Origin: Agelas oroides
Taxonomy: Eukaryota; Porifera; Demospongiae; Agelasida; Agelasidae
Length of the DNA: 64,000 bases
Direction: 5' to 3'
NCBI GenBank assembly: GCA_949130485.1
Contig: OX422194.1
Coordinates: 3,140,641-3,204,640 of the forward strand
This document shows, in pieces, positions 34,801-43,800 of the stretch. The notes under the pieces were generated by a model that was given only the letters and a program-made list of their open reading frames with translations, did not search any database and was not told the origin of the DNA. How positions within the stretch are numbered: position 1 is the first letter of the stretch; every line of letters begins with the position of its first letter. Position numbers and translations under genes: made by a program.

Positions 34801-37800
34801 AGCACTTCATGGGCAGTACTATATAGTTCAGATCCAACCAGTAAGTGTGCTATCTTCACCATAATTATTTCCTCAACCAGACGCAGCCCTCGATATAGTC
34901 ACCACCCTCGAATAGTAGTTACAGCATCAGAAGTGCTGAAGGAAATAAACATCACCCAAAATACCCATGGTTAATATGTTAGGCACACAAACAAATGTAA
35001 ACTCTACAAGCAGTGATGATGGTCACCAAGCTAACTCAAGGGCTGTTTGTGTTCTACAATCTAGAGGCTGTGCATACTACTGGCAACATCTGTCAGTCAT
35101 CACAATGTGGCTAGCTGCTGAGAAGTAGAGGATCTACCTCACCATAAATGGCTCAGTAACCCCCGGGCCTCACTGATTCTCCTATACGTATTTTAGCCAG
35201 CTGTCATTGGTATCCCCAGGCTTCCAACAGAAGGATAAACATCACTCTCAAATAGTAGCCACACAAAAAAAATAAAAGAACAGCAAAATTAGTCTTTTGA
35301 TCAAGGAAATATGGTATTTCAATTTAACGAACAAGTGGATAACCTTGCCCAAATCATCTGACCCTGTCTGTCTGTAGATGACTTTGAGTCTGTATGAGTT
35401 TTAATAATTACTACCTTGAAATTCAGCAGGTATAATGCACACCTTCACAGACAAACAGCTTACACAGTACACTGATGGTGAATGTATCAGTGGAGGTATG
35501 AGCACCAGCAAGAAGTGGTGAGGACACACTGACATTACAGGTGTACTGTCCCGCATCAGACACTTGAAGTGGGTTGAGAGTAAGGCCAAGAGTTCTACCA
35601 GTTCCTGATGTCACACTTCCATTAGGACGAATCCATGTAATGGTGATGCTGGTGGACAGAGTCCCATACACAGTAACAAGGCCATCACAGGAAAAGGTGT
35701 AGGGCTGGCCAACAATGAAAGAGGAAGTGGCCGGAGATCTGATGGAGGCTTGAACTGTAATTCTGGGTACTGTAGACAAGGAGTGGCAGGGATAAACAAC
35801 ATATCAGTATCAAGGATAACCCTTTCATTAAAAGTAAGCATCTACCCATCTTCCAGATTTTTCTAAGTGCAAGGAAACCAGATACGTAATGTGCTTATAC
35901 TTTCAAGGAGTGTTCAAAATAATAATAGCTGAGGATCCCTTAACATTTATTGTATTCACTCCCTTCACTCACCCCTTAACCCCCAAATTCTTACATAATT
36001 ATGTAATTTTGACTTGTTTAAATTGCCCTATTGTGAAGTTTTCTGGGTGTGCCTATTCAATCAAGCTAGACCATTTTTACCCTCTAGAAAGTGAGAGATG
36101 CATGGTCTGGCTTGATAGACTAAGGCATGCTTTTAGTGAACTTTTAGTTTAGCTCAGTCATTATGTGATTTGTGGACATATACAAAACCACTAGGCTCAT
36201 TTGCAGACCATGACCCGGGTTTTTGTCACTTGCAGTACAAGGCCATCCCATGTCACAACTAATGATGCGGTTACTTTGCTGCCTTTCAGCTTGGTTCAAC
36301 ACAAATGTTGCTGGTTCCTAGAGTACACGACCAGCGAAGCGCTGCAGTCACTGTGGATATTGTTGACCTCTTCCGTGACCTCATGTTGAGCCAACCACCG
36401 TATGGTAGAGCACAATTGAATATTTGAGCATAAAGACCCCTCCCCACTTTAAATTTGAATATACAAAAATGAAGGATGTTAGTGCAAGCTTATAGTACTG
36501 ACACAAAGGCCACCACAGCTGATCAAGCTTGCCATATCAGTTGCATGCCATGCAATCCAATACACACTCAGCCATATCAGTTGCATGCCATGCAATCCAA
36601 TACACACTCAGCCATATCAGTTGCAATCCAATACACACTAAGCCATATCAGTTGCAATCCAATACACACTCAGCCATATCAGTTGCAATCCAATACACAC
36701 TCAAGCATCAGCGTAATTCAGCAACATTACAGCAGGGTTTTAATACACGCTTACTATCCTTGTTTTGAATGCAAGTAAATTAAACACTTAGAGTGCATTT
36801 TTTTTCCACATTTGACAATGTGTGATCTTATGTCAAATGCCATTTCCTGGAATTTATGGGTGGATCTAATTAATTTCTGCAAAGTGGTCTTCAGTTCCCT
36901 TTCTTATTGTCAAGAAGTTAAGGTCTTGATACACAGCAGCAGACATAGATAGGAGTAAAGTAAGCACTTGGCTCAACAGCATTGGTCATGAGTTTGACCT
37001 GTTCACACGGAATTCATCTACAGTTTCAGTGGGAGCCAGAGGTGGTTACCATTCAAGAAAGCGCTGCAGTACTCGCTCAACACAACAACAAAATTCCACC
37101 CGGAAATTCATGATGTAATGAGGTAGGAAATTTCAGCCTCCTTCTCAGGCACCCTGAATAATCACTAGCCTAGCAAGCATCACCAAGGGAGTAGAGAGTT
37201 GAGTCGTCACAAAGTAACAGTCAGTGAACAGCTTGAAAGAGAGCTCACTCATTGAGAATTTGAACTATAGCCATTGCTAGGCAGTCTTGTTGCCAAAGAG
37301 AGGAATGACTTGATTGACCATAGTACAAATGCTTTATATGATGAAACCCTCAAGTGTATGTAAATTGGATCCTCTTGGAAAACAAAACCACCATTCAGCT
37401 TTGCTTGTGGGTTTTTATATATGCTTGCATGAGGCTCTAAATCCTGTAGATCCTTCGGTATCATCTATAACCTATATTTCAAGATGATTGACTAACTACA
37501 TAACTGATGATAGATTAACTATTATGATTGATGAACTAATGTTTAATCCTTGCCTTGCAATACTAGATGATTATTCATACTGAAGCATGTTGCTGTTCAC
37601 AGCACTTATGATGACACTCATGACAGCAGTACTTCAATTGGTTGACAGGCTTGCTTAATGTCAGGTACACATATAGTAGCCACCTCAGTTTGATTATCAG
37701 TTGCAAATGCTGTGTCAGCAAACGAAAACTGAATTTGATTGCACATTTTCTGTCAGCGATCAGCCGTAAATTGATTTAGAACATATCTGGTGAAACAGAC

Positions 37801-40800
37801 CTCATTATCAAACAAGATAGTCTTGCTTGTATAGTAATACTGTTGTTTGTATCTACACTTTTGTAGGAGCCAAAACACCAAACAAGCCCTGTGATGGACG
37901 TCAATCGATGTTCTAAAGAAGCACCACAGTCATTTAAGGTACTGTGAACACAGCACAGGCCAAAGTGCAAGAAGCCAGCATCTAACCGTGCACTTCACTG
38001 AAGTATCAAAGTGACCTGTAGTGTGCTTATGCAATTGGTTGACGTTGATACATGCTCCAAAGAAGCTCTATTGCCATCAAAATGCCATAAACATACAGGA
38101 TATGCCAGTAGATCAAAAAATGGTCATTGAAGTGTCAAAGTGACTTGTAGCGCAGTGCCTGTTCGATAGTCTGCTACTAAAAATAGCTAATAAATCCACT
38201 TTGTCATCGGTGTTCCTACCTTAGACTTTTGACAAGGCTCCAGAGCTGCAAGTCGGGGTGAAGTGTGTCTGCTTACTGAGGTGGGAACACTCTCAGGTTA
38301 GCAATACTAACGTACATTTTCAGATTTAGCAAAGCAATATACCTTCACAGGCCCATAGCCAGGATTTTCAAAAGGAGGGTTACATGGGTGTCTGTGTGTA
38401 TGCATAAGCACGCAAAAGTAGGGGCATGCTCCCCCAGGAAATTTTTGAAATTGGATGCTCTGTGATTGGATTCTAAGGCCATTTTGGGACTGAAGCAGAG
38501 CCGTAGTAACTATATGGATCACAGAGTACTGCACCCAATTTTTCTCTGTCCATATAATTATGCATTTGCTAAGACAGCTGACATCAAATTTCCATGACAG
38601 AAAGTACTATGGTTGGCAGAACAGCAGGTGGGGTGACGGATGGTGAAACAGTATCGCAGAGAATACTGAAAACATGTCAGAAGAGCATCAAGCTTATGCG
38701 ACAGCAAGATGTCTATAGACCACCAATACACCATGCATGTATATGCTTCCATACATTTTAAGGAAGATGGTTTGACTCCAGCCTGTTCAGTTGCCACTTC
38801 TTTGTTGGCGGTGAATCACTAGGACAACTGATGAACTCTTGAGCACCTGAAATAGTGATTTATTTACACACGCATTTACGCGCGTCCTTTCATCGCAGCT
38901 GGTGGTCCTCCATGAACAAATCTGGTGCATAGCTGCAACCAAACTCGTTTGGACAGAGGTGATTCACAATGGCGGCAAAGCTAGTGGTGGACCACTTACA
39001 AACGGTAGGGTATTAAAATGTAAAGCTGAGCGGTGTATAAAATCTTTTGAGGCTAAAAGGGGGTTCGCTTACCCCCTTGCCTGCAGGCCTGCCTTCATGG
39101 TAAGGTTAGTTTTGCCAATGCAAAATCCTGCATGCCCATGGCTCCCAATGAAGTGTTTGGCCCAACACACTCACCAACAATTAGTTATCATCCATAGCGC
39201 TCGGACTGGAGATACTCAACTAACAACTGCTTCCCTTTAAAGCAGTCCTCTTAGGTTGGAATAGAAAGATCAAAAAAAACTGAGCACTTTATGGCTTTTA
39301 CTATGCTATACTATTACCGTAGTGTCCCACAAATATGCCCCCCCTTTTGCAACCTTAGTACAAAACGCAGGGGGGGCTTATACGCGGGATGCGACATCTT
39401 CTCTCACGATTACGCCCCTCCTTCCGATGCCCGGCCCACAACTTTGTGTCCAGATAGAAGAAGACAACGCATTTGACGACTTTGCAGTTGCTATCTGGAA
39501 GGATGTTATTTATACATGTGGCAGTCCCATGTAGAAATCGAAGGTTATTCCATCGTGTATTTCGATCGCATTACTGCACCATATCGCTGAACTTCCACAT
39601 CGCTGAACTTCCGTTAAGGGCGGGGCCCATACGTGCCCGTAGATGCATGAATATCTAATGATCTACGAAGCGCATATGAGCCCCGCCCTTAACGTAAATT
39701 CAGCGCTACGGCGCTTCAAACACAGCGATGCGATCAAAATATGTGACGGAATAACCATCGATTTCTACACGGGACTGCCACACATAGTTGTCAGTAAATT
39801 TTGTTAATAGCCATATATGGTTGGTGGGGTGGGGGGGGGGCTTATGCACGGGATAAAAATACCTCTGCAAGACTTTGCGCTAAAAATGCAGGGGGGGCTT
39901 ATGTGCGAGGGGGGGCATATTTGCGGGACACAACGGTAATACTTACTATGTTCTTTGCCACTTGGGATGTATAATGATGTGTCATTCTAAGTGATTCAGC
40001 ATTACAAATTACCATAATTATTCGAATACTACGTAAGCTTAAAATAAAATTAGGTTGTAATGTTACATTAGATTGGATTCGTAATAAATTGAATTTCTTA
40101 TGTAAAACTAGATCTTACGTTGCATAAGAATCACAATATGTGAAAACGTGAAGGCCTGCTCTGGTAAGCTAGGTAAGTGTATAGCTGGTTTTTCCTGGAA
40201 TTGTGCACGGACCTCACCAAACTATGAAGACAGTACACCTGTTTGTGAGACTGGTAGGAAGGCCACGAAGGTTGGATGTTGGCTTCAGTCATTATCTTAC
40301 GCTAAATTGGATTAGCGTAAATAAATTAAGACTCCGGCTTACGTAGCATTAGATTCATGATAAATTCCTGAACTTGAATATCTTACGTTGAATTGGATCA
40401 TACGTAGTATTCTAATAATTACGGTATACATTCTGGTCAGATCAAAAAGGCTAATTAGTTGAAAATTAGGGATAAATGTTTATGTCCCAAAAAGTCAAAG
40501 GTCTTATCCCAAAATGTCAAAGTATACCATATTTCTTCGAATAGACGCCACCCTCGAATAGTAGCCGCACAATCCGAAGCTCTTGAACGAAATAACGCCG
40601 CCCTCGAATTGTACCCGTGGCTAGTAAACGCGGCACATGCACATGTGTGTGAACGCTTGTTGACGACGGTCACCACGCTAGCACTAGGACGGTTTGTGTT
40701 GTACAAGTCGTTCCCACGGCTGACAGCAGGACTGAGAGGCTGCGCATACTACTGACAGCGTCTAGCAACCATCACTGTCTCACTCGTACTAACCTTATCC

Positions 40801-43800
40801 AGCCGTCGTTGATGTCTCCGGGCTTTCCAAAGAACTAAACACCGCCCTCGAATAGTAGCCGCCCTCGAATAGTAGCCACACAAAACAAGCAGCGAAATAA
40901 ATAGTAGCCGCGGCGTCTGATCGAAGAAATACGGTAATTTGGATTAGACATTCTGGGATTCTTTCTTAAAACAATACTAATTTTGCAATAAGCCACGTTA
41001 TTAAACTGAATCATAGCACAAGATTGCTGGCTGGCTTACTCATGGCCACTGTCATATATGTACCTGTAATGTTCACTATGACAGAGTTTGTCCCAGTGTC
41101 ACCACCAACATTGGCCACACAGGTATACTGTCCAGCATGGAACTGCCGTAATGGGTCAATGACAAGCATGTACACTGTAGCACTAGTACTGGTCACAGTG
41201 AAGTCTCCACCATTTGTAATAGGTTCAGAGCTGCCAGGCCTCATCCACTGCACAGTGGGGGTACCAGTCTCTCCACTGGAAACACTGACATCACAGATCA
41301 GAGTGTACTGCTGCCCAAGTGTTGGATTTCCTTCAGAAGTGATAGACACCTGCACTGCATAATACAATAAAGGTATTGAAACATCATTTAGCTGTACCTG
41401 CATTTGCAATATAAATTTATTCCCTTTTCTTGAAACCTATTACCTGGGAGATGAGTGACATTGGGCACCCAGTACATTAGGGGAGACTATAAACACTGGA
41501 TCGGGGACCCAAGGACTGGGGACCCGAGGACGTAGCTGTGCTACACTCAGTTTGTGAGTCATAGAAGCCGCATTGTTATACACACAAAAGACGCTCTTCA
41601 CACCAATTGTGCTATTTCACATTATCCGCTAGCTTCCTTTATCCATTCTTCACCCGGCAAAACTCAAGAATTGTCTCCTTTATTGCATGCAAGACGTATA
41701 CTGAGCATGACTAGCTATACACACAGAGATCCCGGGGTCAAAGATCACATGCATGATAGTCTTGAGACTCTCTCGCTTTATGTGTGCAAGTCTGGTTTTG
41801 CAAGACTGACAGTAGACTACTATGGATCAAAGAAGTCAGAAAATAGTTTGCAATAGTGTTGTCTGCCATAAATAACGCCTTCGGTGTGCAAAGCAACAAC
41901 GTACAAGACATGCCCATGAGTTTGGGCTTGTAGCATTGGCACACATTGCCTGTATAGTTGTACTGTAACTGCTACTTTGAAAAGGCCTTTGATCAAGTAC
42001 CACACCAGCTTCGAATTCTTATGTCGAAACTCATGGCCTGGACCCTTATATCATGACCTGACTACATAACTACCTAGCCAACAGGAACAAAAGTGTTGTA
42101 GTGAATGGTGCAACATATGGTACTTCACATGCAGAAGTTTCTCAGGGCTCAATTTTAAGTCCTCTATTGTTTCTCATTTACACTGATGATGTAATAATGA
42201 CTTCATCCTCTCCTGGGACTCGCATTGTGTTGTATGCTGATGACATTCTATTGTACTGAACCATTTCCTCTAACTCAAACTACTGATACCTGCAATCAGA
42301 TGCCAATAGTACTAGGTAATTTACAATTACATGTTTCTCAACCCTTCAAAATGCAAGTTTACGCTGATTAAATGCAACAGGATAAAAAACCTCCCTACAA
42401 TAATTATCAATGGCCAAGTGCTGGAAATGATCCCTACATTTTGCATCTGTCTTGCTCTAAGCATATTGACAGTGTTTGCATCAAAGCAAGGAAAGCCTGG
42501 GCCTATTGTACCACTGTTTTTATCAGCAGGCTGACCAGGAAACCCTTCGCCAACTATATATATACAAGTCACAAAAAAGTTTGCCAAACGCAAACAAGCA
42601 CATGTAGGGATGAAATCCTCAAAAACCAACCAAACAAGACGGGAATGACACCACAATACTTTTACACCATCCCTACATCTTGTGCCATTTTGCCAAAACT
42701 GTGTGTTTGTATTTGTTTTTTAGTTGTGTGTAGAAGAGGGTTGTCTTGTAGATGGAAGGGTGTGGCGTGGGTGTGTTGTGCATAGTGAGTATGTTGTGTT
42801 GTTGGTGGTTGCTACTGAGTGTAGCAGGTATGGTCCAAGTTGTGTGTAGAAGGTGTGGAGTGAGTGAGGAGTGGTGAGTGTGTGTGTTATGTTGGAATGT
42901 GCATTATGTTGTTAAGTTTTATGCCTGTTTAGCATGATAGATATGGGTTGTCTTGTATACAGGTGGCTGTGAAGTGAGTAGTGGTAATTTTGTAATGCTT
43001 TGTGAAGGATGGGTTATTTTGTGAGATAGTTGAATGGAGTGAAGTACTATGTTTGTTTGTGGTTGGTGTGGGCTAATAAGTACAAATGTAGAGGGTTTTG
43101 TGTTGTGTACAGGTGGCAAAATGGCACAAGATGTAGGGATGGTGTAAAAGTATTGTGGTGTCATTCCCGTCTTGTTTGGTTGGTTTTTGAGGATTTCATC
43201 CCTACATGTGCTTGTTTGCGTTTGGCAAACTTTTTTGTGACTTGTTTCTGTTGTTTTTTTTGTTGTTGTTGTGTAACCACACCCCAAGTGAAATGACTTG
43301 TTATGTAGTTTATTGTTGATGTTGATGGATTTCTGGAGGATGTTAGCTGTTTGCACTTATCCACTTGACAATGGAATCATGGGTGTAACTGTTGTCTAAT
43401 TGGGTATGTGCATGTGTGTGTGAGTGGTTGTTCTAAGGCACTGTGGTATATACATGACTGTCTACCTGTTCTGTTGTATGACAGGGTTGTAACACTGTAT
43501 GTTGTGTGTTGTCCAAGGAACAGTTTCTATAGCTGGTTATACATTGTGGGCAGGTGTGTGTAGGTTGTGTATGGTGGGTGGCAGGTACATAGGTCATAAA
43601 GAGGTAAGGCATAACTGTGGTAAAGGAACCCTTGGAGAGTAAGAGTGTTTTTCCGGGTTCTTCCAGTACTTGTTACGGGACGCTTGCCTTTTGCTTTCTT
43701 TGTTTCGCAGATAGTTCTGCTTATCCCGCGCCCGTTTCTTGTGGACGTTACGCATACTACGTTCCTTGTCAAATCCAGCACAAGTACGTCAACTGCTGTA

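Noticed and set aside
38969-39010. ATGGCGGCAAAGCTAGTGG followed by a gtaggg donor on the plus strand, like a first coding exon
   Set aside because: No downstream plus-strand exon with matching phase or a recognisable domain was found, and the next 1.9 kb is MITE sequence.
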